From positions 186,001 to 250,000 of the forward strand of contig UESW01001879.1 in NCBI GenBank assembly GCA_900491605.1: DNA of 64,000 bases. The letters are read 5' to 3'. The translations under genes were made by a program, and so were the position numbers. The first letter of the stretch is position 1. The number at the start of each line of letters is the position of its first letter. This stretch comes from Calamus simplicifolius. Taxonomy: Eukaryota > Streptophyta > Magnoliopsida > Arecales > Arecaceae. The notes below the pieces were generated by a model. The model made no database searches. It saw only the letters and a list, made by a program, of their open reading frames with translations, and was not told the DNA's origin. Below, in pieces: positions 31,996 to 42,833 of this stretch.

Positions 31996-34089
31996 AGCTT
32001 CGGCTTAGTCAAGTGATCTCTCAAACACTCTGGCGTGACTAAGGTATCTTATTATACTTCAGCAGAGGTAAGTAACCTTCCTCCATCTACCGACAAGATT
32101 ATGGAAGTTATTTCATCCCCTCAAGTAGGATCATATATACATCATAAGTTCATAGGGCCACCCAGGCCTCCCTCTGGCATAAACAGAGGTGAACACTTCC
32201 TCTGCAGAGGACTGAATATTATGCTTAACAAAAATAAAGCAGCAAAGACGCCACTGGATCTTTAAACTATGCTATAATCCGACAAGCATAACACAAGTAG
32301 AACGGCTTTCAGCACAGCCAGATCAAGAAAAGAAATAAGCGGCCGAAGAAGAAAGAGTAAGAACTTTCTTTATTAGTGAAAAGTTATAACCTCCTAAGAG
32401 GCATTATAAGTGCGTCACAGCACAAGAAATACAAATAAAATGAAAGCTCGGCTGAGCAGCTTCGGTCGATAACGATGTTTCTGAATCCGACCCAAAAAAT
32501 CACAGAAACCAATCGGCTCCATTAGGCCACTAGTTAATGCCAAAGAACAAAGTAGGCCATCCACAGATCCCTTGAACGGATACGTTGAAGGATCCTAACC
32601 AGGTCAAAGACCTGTGGATGCTTATGCCAATGATGCCTCCTCCCCGAGTGGGATGCTGGGCTGCTAGTCACTGCCCAAGCACATAGACAAGGAACTAGCA
32701 GACCCACGCCACTCTCCTCCTTCCTCACATAGAAAAAGATTCCTCAGACGGATGAATTGAGAGATCCAAACTAAGGAAGGAGGTGAGTTCCATGTCTGCC
32801 ATGGGGAGTATGTATGCTTTGCATTCCTGTGGTCCCCAAGGCAAGTGACAAAGGACACACAGGAAGCGCGTACGTGCGCTCCCCATATGACCTCTGTAGG
32901 CATCCCGTGCGCTCTTCATATGACCTTCGAGATTCCTCCCTTGAGGACTACTTGCTCTTCAATAGCTTCTCCATCACCCTAGCTATCTGGGATGAACCAG
33001 CTTTCGGAAGGGAAGCTCGATCTCTCTGCTCTCAACCTCACTGAAACGGGCGCCATGAAAGCCCCTATAGCACACAGAAGGAAGAGGCCTTGGGAGATGG
33101 CCTAACATAGTCTGCTCCCTGCCCTTTTTATAGACAAGCGAACCGGGAGCAACCATTAAAGAACGGAGCCCTGGAATTTGAAACGCCATGACCGTGCTGC
33201 CACGTGGTAGATCAAAAGAAAAGGGCGCTTTCCAAAGCACGCCGAATGCACCTCCCAGGCCATGATGGAAGACGAAGATTTTCTTCTGACCTCAAATCAA
33301 GAGCCTTAAATGTAGGAAACCGACCATAGGTCCTTGAGATATGGGCAGGCCTGGGAAATCCCCTTTCAAAAACAATGCCGTCCAATGGCGATCAAGTGTT
33401 TATCGCATACGTTAAAAAGACCCGTGTTGGAAAAGGCCAACGAAATAAATACCTTAAGCAGAAACGAGGCATCCTTCGGCAAAGCGCAAAGTTGTTTCGT
33501 ATGCCTCGACAGAAAACATACTAACTTTTTGCTTCAGACGAACTGAACTATCTAACCTCGGCCCCATCCGAGGTATTTGAGCCGTTTTGAGTCATTTCAC
33601 GCCGAACCATTTCGTGCCTTGGCAAACCGAGTAAGCTTACGCGCACCTAACCTCGGCCCCAACCAAAGCAAAGTTGGAGTTACGTCCCACGGCAAAACCG
33701 AACAATTTTATGCATCATCAAAACCAGTTAATCTGGCTTCGATTGAGCAGAATCTTCGATTCAGAACCCCTAAGGACTATTCGACCTTAAAGAGCATTTC
33801 GTTTACGATTCGCTTACTATCGAAGGAACTCCCAGCAAAAAGGTCGTTCGAAAAGACAATGACCAAAGCGATATGGCAAAGCAAAAAGAGATTAAAAGAT
33901 TCATTCATTGAATCCCGATCGGATTACAAGTTGAAAAAACAAAAAATACATGAGCAACCCTTAAGAATCAGGGTTCGGGTCGGTCCCGGGAACCTCCTTG
34001 GTAACATCCAAAAGGACTTGACTCGCTTCACCCACTTTGAATGTTGTTGGAAGAGAGACCTCGGGTTCCTCGACGATAGGCTGAAGGCA
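31996..34089 (+). other. Gypsy B non-coding stretch between arrays and aORF
   Basis: About 2.1 kb without a recognised gene. Scattered CCTCGGCC...CCGAGG words (33557-33660) continue the motif of the arrays. Plus-strand ORFs such as 33577-34197 partly overlap the aORF antisense and have no family support. Confidence 0.5.
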
Positions 34090-34768
34090 TTATTCAGGAG
34101 CCATGGCCTCTTTGGGACCCACGATAGCGTCAAAATCAACGTTCGAAATATCCTCATACTTGGCTTCTTCGGCCCCCGAAGTACGAGTATCAAATAGCTT
34201 GGCCTCCAAGAAAGATAAATCCAACTCGGGATACACTCGAGAGATCTTCGCTCGAGTTTCCTCCTCGCCGAACTGGAATGCATTGGCACAAGCCTCTTTA
34301 CGCTCCTCAGAGAATTGAACATAACTTTTGTACTCGTCCACAGCTGAGATAATTCGGTCATTAGCTTTAGCTAGCTGATCCCCGAGTTCGAGGTTCATTT
34401 GGCGACTCACGGTCAACTCCGCCCTTAGAGCCTTAAATTGCTCTTACGCCTCGAGTCCAATTTTGCCCATCTGCAAACATCAGGTCATTTGAGTCCACAA
34501 ACAAAAGAAAAATGCCAGAAGCAAGTAAATGACAAGACACTATATCTCTTCCTCCCACCGAGCCATTTTATCGCTCAGCTCATGGACCTTTTCCAGGGCC
34601 TTCAATTTGGCCACTTTATTCTGTTGAAGACCCTCCTTGAGGTCATTAATTTGGGATTGTTTGTCCTTGATTTCCCGCTGACATTGGTTGAGATCAGTGG
34701 TGAGCTTGGAAATTTGATCATGCTGCCATTTCAGCCGATCTTCCCTATCAACGAGTTTCTTATTCAGG

Positions 34769-34776
34769 CTGGCAAG
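34769..34776. other. hAT target duplication, left copy
   Basis: CTGGCAAG, matching CTGACAAG at 36688-36695 at 7 of 8 positions. An 8-bp duplication is typical of hAT elements. Confidence 0.8.
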
Positions 34777-36687
34777 TAGGCATGGGAGGCCCATCGTGCC
34801 AGAAAAATTACCATGCCATGCCAGGCACGGCCCATTAACAAATGGGCCGTGCCAGGCACGGCCCACTAAAAAAAATTCAGATTCGGCACGGCCCGTGACC
34901 CATCAAGAGCTGGGCCATGCCATGGCACGGCCCAGAAGGGCCGTTTTGGCATGGCCCAGCAACGATGTCTGCGATCGATCCAAGCCATGATCATGATCGG
35001 CGATGATCAATTCGACAATTGCGATCCATCTGATCGGAGATGATCCGACGTCTGTGATCGATCCAAGCCATGATTCCGATCGGCGATGATCAATCCGACG
35101 GTTGCGATCCATCCGATCGGAGACGATCCGATGTCGGGATCGATCCAAGCCATGATCCCGATCGGCGATGATCAATCCGACAGTTGCGATCAATATGATC
35201 GGAGACGATCCGACGGTTACGATCGATCCAAGCCATGATCCCGATCGGTGATGATCAATCCAACAGTTGCGATCCATCCGATCGGAGACGATCCGATGGT
35301 TGCGACCGATCTAAGCCATGATCCCGATCGACAATGATCGATCGGACTGTTGCGATCCATCTGATCAGAGATGATCCGACGTCTGCGATCGATTAAAGCC
35401 ATGATTCCAATCAGGGATGATCGATCCGATGGTTGCGATCGATCCGATTGGAGACGATCCGATGGTTGCGATCGATCCATGCCATGATCCTGATCGGCGA
35501 TGATCGATCCAACGGTTGCGATCCATTCGATCGGCGACGATCCGATGATTGCGATCGATCCAAGCCATGATCCCGATCAGCGATGATCGATCTGATCGGA
35601 GACGATCCGACGGTTGCGATCGATCCATGCCATGATCTTGATCTGCTATTATCGATCGAACGGTTGCGATCCATCCAATCGGAGACGATCCGACGATTGC
35701 GATCGATCCAAGCTATGATCCCGATCAGCGATGATCGATCGGACCATTGTGATCAATCCAATCGGAGATGATCCAACATCTTCGATTGATCTAAGCCATT
35801 ATCCCGATCGGCGATGATTAATCTGACGGTTGTGATCGATCTAAGCCATGATCTCGATCGGCGATGATCGATCCGACGGTTGCGATCAATCCAAGTCATG
35901 ATCCTGATTGGTGATGATCGATTGAACCGTTGCGATCGATCCGATTGGAGACGATCCGATGGTTGCGATCGATCCAAGCCATGATCCCGATCGGGGATGA
36001 TCGATCCAACGGTTGCGATCTATCCCATCGAAGACGATCCGACAGTTGCGATCGATCCAAGCCATGATCCCGATCGGCGATGATCGATCCGACGGTTGCG
36101 ATCCATCCGATCGGCGATGATCCGACGATTGCGATCTTTTATTTTTTTCTTCTTACTTATTGTATTATGTTCTAGAGGTCATGCCTAGCCCCCCTCCCTT
36201 CTGTACCATTTTAATTTTAAATTAATAAACTAGTACGAGTCTATGCCAAACCCCCCACCATTATGGTGGCTTTATATTAATAAATTTTTTATTCCTAATA
36301 AATTTTTAATTTATCAAAAAAAATTATATTTTTTATAAATTTTTTTATTTGAGCTGTGCATGGGCCAGGCCCCAGGTGGGCCATGCCTGGCACGGCCCAG
36401 GCCCACCTGGGCTGTGCCACCTGGGCCGGCACGGCCCAGGCCCACCTTGGTCGTGCCTGGCACGGCCCACCTGGGCCGGCACGGCTCAGGCCCAGGTGGG
36501 CCGTGCCGGCACGGCACGACGGGCCGGCCCAGGCCTATCATGGGTCATGCCGTGTTGGGCCAACAGAAAAAAATTTCTGGGCTCGGCACGGCCCGGTACT
36601 GTAGTAGTGCCGGGCCGTGCCTGGCACGGCCCATCAGGGCCTGGGCCGTGCCATGCCATGGGCGGCACGGCCCAGTGCCCACCTCTA
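34777..36687. mobile_element. Non-autonomous hAT-like element (1911 bp) carrying a satellite
   Basis: Termini TAGGCATGGGAGGCC and (inverse) TAGAGGTGGGCACTGGGCC form an imperfect TIR beginning TAG, with 8-bp near-identical flanking duplications. About 190 bp at the left and 335 bp at the right are packed with GGCACGGCCCA/TGGGCCGTGCC words in both orientations. The centre is an 83-bp satellite, then AT-rich DNA (36138-36350). No transposase is encoded. It splits the coiled-coil frame of the Gypsy B aORF, so it inserted after Gypsy B. Confidence 0.85.
34964..36137 (-). repeat. 83-bp tandem satellite inside the hAT element (about 14 units)
   Basis: Units begin GATCGATCCAAGCCATGATC, then CCGATCGGCGATGATCGATC, CGACGGTTGCGATCCATC, and CGATCGGAGACGATCCGACG. 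Read on the minus strand the monomer closely follows the 89-bp CACTA satellite at 9008-10387: GCAACCGTCGGATCGTC, then CCGATCGGAT, then CGGGATC...CATGGCTT(C/G)GATCGATC. The main difference is about 6 bp in the middle. Confidence 0.92.
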
Positions 36688-39273
36688 CTGACAAGTTGAT
36701 CTTGCTGCCATCGGTACTTACGCTCCTCCTCCTCGAGCCTCCTACTCCAATTATTCTTCTCCTCGGCATGGCTATTTTTCAGCTGACCTCACCTCTTGTC
36801 AAAGTGCCGCTGCAAGGCATTGACCTCGTCGGCATGCTTAGACTTGATTTGGGATAACTCTAGGCAGGCCTTATCCGACTGTTCATGAAAACCCTGGAGC
36901 TCTTTGACTTGAGCCTCGAGCCGAAAGGCCCTCTCAGCGGTAATTCGGTAAGACTCGCCCATCTTCTCAAGGTCCACCTTAACGGATGCCAAGGCCCTAG
37001 AAAGCCGGCTGGTCGAATCCACCCTTGTCCGAAGGTCGGCCGCCTCCTTCCTGACCTGAGCGCAGGCCCCAGTGGCCAAATTTAAGTACCAATTCAGTGC
37101 CCTCATAATCATGGCATTCCGCAGAAAAACACAAGTAAGAAACAACGGCCGAACCAACCAACAAAGAATTACAACATTGGTACGATGACTTACTCGGGAG
37201 GCGTAGTTAGTAGCGATCTGCATGAGAGTGTCGTTATTTATTTTGGGGAGAAGGTAAACATCATTTGGCACCCCAGACTAACCAAAAGCTACGTCAATAA
37301 TATCCTTGACTGCAGGCTCGTCCGTTGAGGAACTCCCCCTAGTGCGCAGTATAGACCGCATCAAGGCGGTGAGCATGTCATCCACCTCTGGGCTGTGGAT
37401 AAGAGAACTCATAGCCAAAGAGCCGGCCTGAGGGACTTTGGCTTGAGGAACCACCATCCGCTTGGCTTCCTCCATCAGAACTTTAGCCTGCAGGGCCTCG
37501 GATGCTTCAGCCCCGGTTGAAGGAACCCCGGCCCGAGTGTCCCTTTCATTCAGTGATTCTTCTTCTTCTTCCTCTTCCTCTCCAACTGTTGCTTCATCTC
37601 CGACAGACTCCACCTGAACTTCAATCTCTTTCACGACATCCCCTGGTACCATAAGAGAGAGACCCTCAGTAGAAGGCACCTCGACCTCCACCAACCTTTC
37701 AACAGGCGGCTCCACTCGAGCTTCGGTAGCCGCCACTGCCTCTCCTGACCCTCCACCTAAGCAGAGGCCTCTTCCACGCGCAGTGGGCTCCCCACCGCTG
37801 GTAACTAAAGCTGATTAACCTCTGGCAGGAGGATCGCTGGATGGACCGACGATATCTTCTCGGCATAATCTGACACAATCGCTACTTGAGGGGGGAAAAC
37901 TTCTATGGCTCTCTCCAAGTCTTCTCCAACGGTACTCTCTATCCCCACTACTGTGTCCCCCTCCGGCAGAGGGGGCTCACCAGCCGCGATCGACGCTCCT
38001 GCTTCCTCCCTCTTAGGGGTGGAAGAGTGGCGGCCAATGCCGTCTCTCCTCGGCTCCTTCGGACGAGACCCAGAAGGACGAGACCTCTTCTTGGACCTGT
38101 GCTTGTCCCCGGACTCGGAGCTCCTATGGCGCTTGCCCAACTCCTTCCTTATTTAGCCCATGAATGCGGACCTCTCGACTGAAAATACAGCGGATGTTTA
38201 GTTAAACAGTAGCGGAATTACATAAACACACTGACCATTAGAGCGAAGACTCACCTTGAGGGTCGATAGAGCTAAGCCCGGTGTCGAAAAAGGGCATCCT
38301 CTGATAACAGAGTACTGCCGATACCTCTTGACCACTGCGAAGGGTTATCAGATCTCTCTTATCCTGCTCGCCCAACTCTGGGCGCGCCTCCGGATCCTTC
38401 ACATAACTCGCCCATCCCCTCAGAAAATCTGAACCGATGTTTCCTTCGGCAATGAAAAATCAGGACTTCTACTCCTTTATCGAAGATGGGTTATCAGAAA
38501 TCATCTTGAACGACTTTCGGGGACCAATGTAGGGCCACTCAGAGCTCCTCCCAAAAACCAGGTTGTAGCAGACTCGAAATATAGGAAGGGTCGCAGTCAC
38601 CCCAATGCGACTGCACATCTAGATGAACCTGATAAGATTGCGCCAGCTATTTGGGGCTACCATTGTTGGACATATATTATAGAATCTCATCACCTCTTGT
38701 ACCAGTGGGTGAAGAGGGAACCAAAGACCTGCCCTTAAGCTCTCCTTATAAAAGAAGACTCCATGGCTTAACTCGGTCGAAACCCGATGGTTAGCCCTCA
38801 GCACCCATAAGGCTACATCCCGAGGAACCCTATAATGACGATGGATTCTATCCAGGTCATCAAAGGTTACCTCTGAGGCAACATTGCCAGGACCCTTTAT
38901 ATTGGCTGAATAAGAGGCGGAATACGAACAAGCAAGCAAAGGCTCAGGGAAGAATGAAAAATCTTTATGGCAAGGACGAAGAGGCGTTGCAGAAGGAGCG
39001 CCACCCTAGCCCTCTTTAAATAAACGCTTCAGAAGGAAAGCCAAAGACACCAAAACTTCCGATATGGGCGTCAGAAATAAAGAAGTCCTGCCATGTGGAA
39101 TTCCCGCTATCGTGGTCTGCTGGAAATGAGGCATTTCCTCCTCGAGCTACGGCGAAAATGATAACGAAACAATGACCCATCATTTACGAGATTATCATTG
39201 CCCGCCTTTTCAGATCCCCAAATAAGATTGTTCTGGAAGTCTACTCCCTATATCCGAACTTACACTTTAGACT

Positions 39274-39290
39274 AGGGAGTGGGGGGCATG
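39274..39290 (+). other. Polypurine tract region of Gypsy B
   Basis: AGGGAGTGGGGGGCA directly precedes the 3' LTR, the position of the plus-strand primer. Confidence 0.75.
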
Positions 39291-40322
39291 TGATGAGGGG
39301 TAAAATCATCATTGCATTAATGATCGCACACATCGATAATTGGGTCTAGTCCACTTCCAATGTCCTGTCGGCCAGCTGTCAAACCCACTAAGCAGCGAAG
39401 CCCAATCACCCTCAGCGGCGTCAGGTCGTCCCGACAACCCTAACCATTCTCATACCTCGGCAACCCGAGCCATCCATACCTCGGTAGCCCGAGCTATTCT
39501 CATACCTCGGCAACCCTAGCTATCCATACCTCGGTAGCCCGAGCCATTCTCGTACCTCGCAACCCGAGCCATCCATACCTCGGTAGCCCAAGCCATCCTT
39601 ATACCTCGGCAACCCAAGCTGTCCCCATACATCTACAGACCATGCTATTCTATACCTCAGAAAACCGAATTGCCCCTCGCCTTGACCGGGCCGAGGTACT
39701 CAAATACCTCTGCGGAGTCCGGCGCGGGAGAGTGCGAATCCACTATAACTGAATGAGATTCAAAGCAGGGAATCATACCCAGGAGTGGCCTAAGACCCAC
39801 AAGAGTGGCCTAGAACCTATGTAATCGTTGAATCTTAAGGCATCAACTAGCTCTCCCAGTCGTCCATCCTCTAACTGACAAGATACGGATCCTACTGACC
39901 TCATAACAAACTTGATTCAAATCCGTTCCGAATCCTAACGGCTTTCAGACCTCCCCTCGCGACACGCCCAAAGAATCAGGTGATCTCCTATAAATACCGC
40001 TACCCTCCAACCTCTCAGGTACGCACGCTTGAACACTCACTCATTTTCACTCATAATCACACTGAGAACAACTTCATCTGAGCTCAGAGCTCTCGAGAGA
40101 AACCCATTTAGGGAAGCTCTTCTGTGAGAGTCTTCTCCTCACATTTGTTTGTGGTGAATCTCCACTGACTTGAGCGTCGGAGGGTCCTCCGCAGAGGGTA
40201 ACCCCCACAGTACACTCTGCGTGCGGACTGTCTTGCAGGTTCCACCCCGAGGTAACGAGATCGGCGTCCTGATCAGGAGCTAGAGGTGCATCCGAGTCGG
40301 AGAACGGATTTGCACGGCAACA
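39291..40322 (+). repeat. 3' LTR of Gypsy B
   Basis: Starts TGATGAGGGGTAAAATC and ends ACGGCAACA; followed by GGAGT (TSD). TATAAATA at 39989-39996. Aligns along its whole length with 26263-27292 with scattered substitutions and small indels. Confidence 0.95.
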
Positions 40323-40519
40323 GGAGTAAAATAAATTATTTTTTGCATCTCAAAATTTTTTCTATTTTCTTTATTTCTATATATTTGTGGTCATGGTCAA
40401 GCATCATAGGATTAATAATAAAGAAAAAAGTGCAGGAAAGTTGACTTTTTTTTTTTTTGTTTACATGTGCAAAATTTGTGGAGAATTGTAGTTGCATCCT
40501 TTTTTTTTTTCCTCCTCGG

Positions 40520-40530
40520 TCGACATTAAA
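40520..40530. other. MULE target duplication, left copy
   Basis: TCGACATTAAA, repeated exactly at 41409-41419. Confidence 0.88.
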
Positions 40531-41408
40531 GAGTCGTTTTTATAACTGGTGCAATTTTGCACCGGTTTTACGATTAAGGGGTGGGTTTCAAAGATTTGCA
40601 TGAAAGGTGTTAAAGGGAAAAACGCCATTTCAAATGGCGTTTTTTTCATCTCCCAAGCTCGGCCATGTCAGCCACGGAGCTGACATGGAAAACCATAAAA
40701 TCGCCACATGATGTGGCGATTTCACAAATCTGAAATCGCCACATCATGTGGCGATTTCAGACAAGTGCAAAAACTCCTTGAAAAGACGCTTTCAAGGGCA
40801 GGTAAAGTGAATCGTACCGGAGGTCTCCAGTGCGATTCTATGATGCCTGGCTGGGAAAAGTAGTCAGCATAGTGCCATCTTAGAGAAACGGGTAAAATAG
40901 AGGTAGTAGTAGGTGGAGTGACTGAACACCAACCATGACGTACGTTTGGGCTTGGCTGGTTGACCAATGCAGAGAAGCACGATTGCTTACCATTCTTTTG
41001 TATAGTCTAAACAAGTCCAGCTACCACCAAAGCGACTGCATACCTGCTCACAGAGGGGTGCCCTGCTGATAGAGTACATCCTAGAACGGTGCCTTGCTCA
41101 CAGAGTATTGCACCCAAGTAAAATCGCCACATCATGTGATATAGAGAGTCACAATGAGTTTGACTATCGCCACATGATGTGGCGATTTCAGATTTGTGAA
41201 ATCGCCACATGATGTGGCGATTTCACTTGGTGAAATCTATCATGTGGCGATTTCATGGTTTTCCATGTTAGCTCCGTGGCTGACATGGCCGAGCTTGGAA
41301 GATGAAATGGCACCGATTTGAAATGGCGTTTTCCCCTTTAACACTTTTCATGCAATATCTTTGAAACCCACCCTTAATCGTAAAACCGGTGCAAAATTGC
41401 ACCACGAC
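40531..41408. mobile_element. Foldback-type non-autonomous MULE (878 bp, about 210-bp TIRs)
   Basis: Perfect 11-bp duplications flank long inverted repeats that share GGTGCAATTTTGCACCGG, TTTTACGATTAAGG, GGGTTTCAAAGAT and AAGCTCGGCCATGTCAGCC. The TIRs run inward to blocks of near-palindromic GAAATCGCCACA/TGTGGCGATTTC (40697-40723, 40732-40758, 41166-41189, 41198-41224). The left terminus carries about 11 extra bases (TTTTTATAACT). The inner 350 bp has no recognised gene. No transposase. Confidence 0.85.
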
Positions 41409-41419
41409 TCGACATTAAA

Positions 41420-42600
41420 CATAATTTTTTTGATTTTTGGACGGTAGGATCATGGCCTATTGCAGGTGCATAGAGATGACCAATGGACTATCATATCGCA
41501 ATAGAAATGACAAAGAGTTTGACTATCATGGACAACGGAAGGTGCTGATGGACCATTGTTGATAGATTAGAGGGAGACCACTACAGATGGTAGGATCCGA
41601 TGAATGACACGATGATGGATGCCATGCTGGTGGAGTTCCATGTAGTGCTCGAGAGATAGAGAAGGGAAAGAGAGTGGACAAGGAAGAAAAATAGAGTTGG
41701 AGAGCTCATAGCCTCATACAGTGGATGAGGATGATGAAGAGATAAATCGGAGAGCTAGATTAAAATCCTCTTTTGATTCTGCCTTCTTTTGGCCCTTAAG
41801 TTCTTTAAATCTATTGCATCAGCCATTTTCAAGACCCTGCACAATGTATGGAGTTTAATTGGATAACACTAGTTATATTGTAGCCTTAAGTATCAAGTTT
41901 CCATGATCATTAAATTAAAAACAACGTATGCAAGGGCATTAAATGCAATGTTTTGAGTTAAATGCAAATCTCGTTCTTACCAATAACCAAAATAAATAAA
42001 ATAATAATAATAAGTTTATAAAATAAAATATATACTATTATATAATAAAAATATGATAAAATATAAATTATTTTATATATTTTTTAGATTTTTAAAAATA
42101 ATAAAATTTAAAGACAATCATGCAACTAATAAGCATGTATGTGATGTTTTATTTGGTTATATTCGAACGAAGTTAAATTTAAAGTTTAATCTTTTTTTTC
42201 TTGAATCTATATGAAATTTGAAATTATTTTTGTATAATTTTTATTTTTAAAATTAATAAAATGCATGGATTAAATAATAAAAAATATTTGAATATAATTA
42301 AATTTAATATATTTTTTAAATTAAATTTAAATATGGTCAAACCTTAAATCCATTTATTTACCCTAGCATCCATAAGATTCTAGTGTTATTCTTTGGATCC
42401 GGGTTCCTGGAATATGCGTGGCCCCCGGTACCTTCTTTTATCACAAAGGCTATGACGTGGGGCAGGCCTGTGGTCGTTGGTTGGGAGAGGCGGGCAGCCA
42501 ACCCCAAGGAAGCTGGGATGGTGGTCGCCACTGGGATGAATTCATGGCGACGTTTCTTTTCCTTCTCCATCCGGGCTCCCAACATTCCCTTCTCTATCCG
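41420..42600. other. Interval upstream of YY1
   Basis: AT-rich DNA (about 41990-42350) without a recognised gene, then a GC-richer stretch (42380-42600) that is probably the YY1 promoter-proximal region. ORFs on both strands lack family support. Confidence 0.45.
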
Positions 42601-42833
42601 GGCTCCCAACATCTGCTCGTATTAGTCGATTCCACCGCTACCGTGGACTCCCGCACCCAAACTTCTCCTTTATTTCTTCGCGATGCTAACCATTTCTCCC
42701 CCCTTCTTTTCTCAAACCCTAACCCCAACCCCAGCCCTGCTTCTCCTTCGATCGCGCGTCCGCCATTAATCTTCTCAGCGAGAGAGAGGGGATAAGAGAG
42801 AAAGCACAGGGAGAGAAAGAGAGAGCGAGAGAG
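42601..42833 (+). promoter_or_regulatory. YY1 5' leader with telo-box and GA tract
   Basis: A telo-box AAACCCTAA (42714-42722) and a GAGAGA-rich tract just before the ATG are visible. Telo-boxes and GAGA motifs are common near plant gene starts and are read by telobox-binding and BPC proteins. No TATA box was recognised. The transcription start is not determined. Confidence 0.5.

Larger units (their letters stand above)
34090..39000 (-). pseudogene. Antisense ORF (aORF) of Gypsy B with Transposase_28-like domain, interrupted by a hAT element
   Basis: On the minus strand the N-terminal part (38939-38619) has YKESLRAGLWFPLHPLVQEV and VAPNSWRNLIRF, the pattern of the putative gypsy-type transposon domain (PF04195). 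A TAG at 38616 and other stops follow. After a probable intron (GTGAGT donor near 38254, TTTTCAG acceptor near 38180) come a basic K/R/S-rich stretch (about 38140-38040), an acidic EEEEEEEE stretch (about 37580-37550), and a long coiled coil (37075-36790, 36770-36690, 34776-34540). The C-terminus is VYPELDLSFLEAKLF (34416-34090). The coiled coil reads straight through when the hAT is left out. The function of aORF proteins is unknown. Decayed here. Confidence 0.82.
26263..40322 (+). mobile_element. Ty3/Gypsy element B (Tat-like with antisense ORF), both LTRs, 14.06 kb
   Basis: The two LTRs (1030 and 1032 bp) share ends TGATGAGG...GGCAACA and are flanked by the 5-bp duplication GGAGT (26258-26262 and 40323-40327). 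In order: PBS, gag, knuckle, protease, RT, integrase 3' half, tandem arrays, a long non-coding stretch, an ORF set on the opposite strand with a Transposase_28-like domain, polypurine tract, 3' LTR. An extra antisense gene between pol and the 3' LTR is known from the Tat lineage (RIRE2, Grande and Retand types). The LTRs differ at many positions, so the insertion is not recent. A hAT element sits inside the aORF. Confidence 0.95.

Noticed and set aside
33577..34197. 206-codon plus-strand ORF in Gypsy B
   Set aside because: Its 3' part is antisense to the conserved aORF C-terminus. The rest is non-coding repeat with CCTCGGCC words.
36349..36857. Overlapping ORFs rich in Gly/Pro/Trp/His
   Set aside because: Translation of the GGCACGGCCCA words at the hAT end in every frame.
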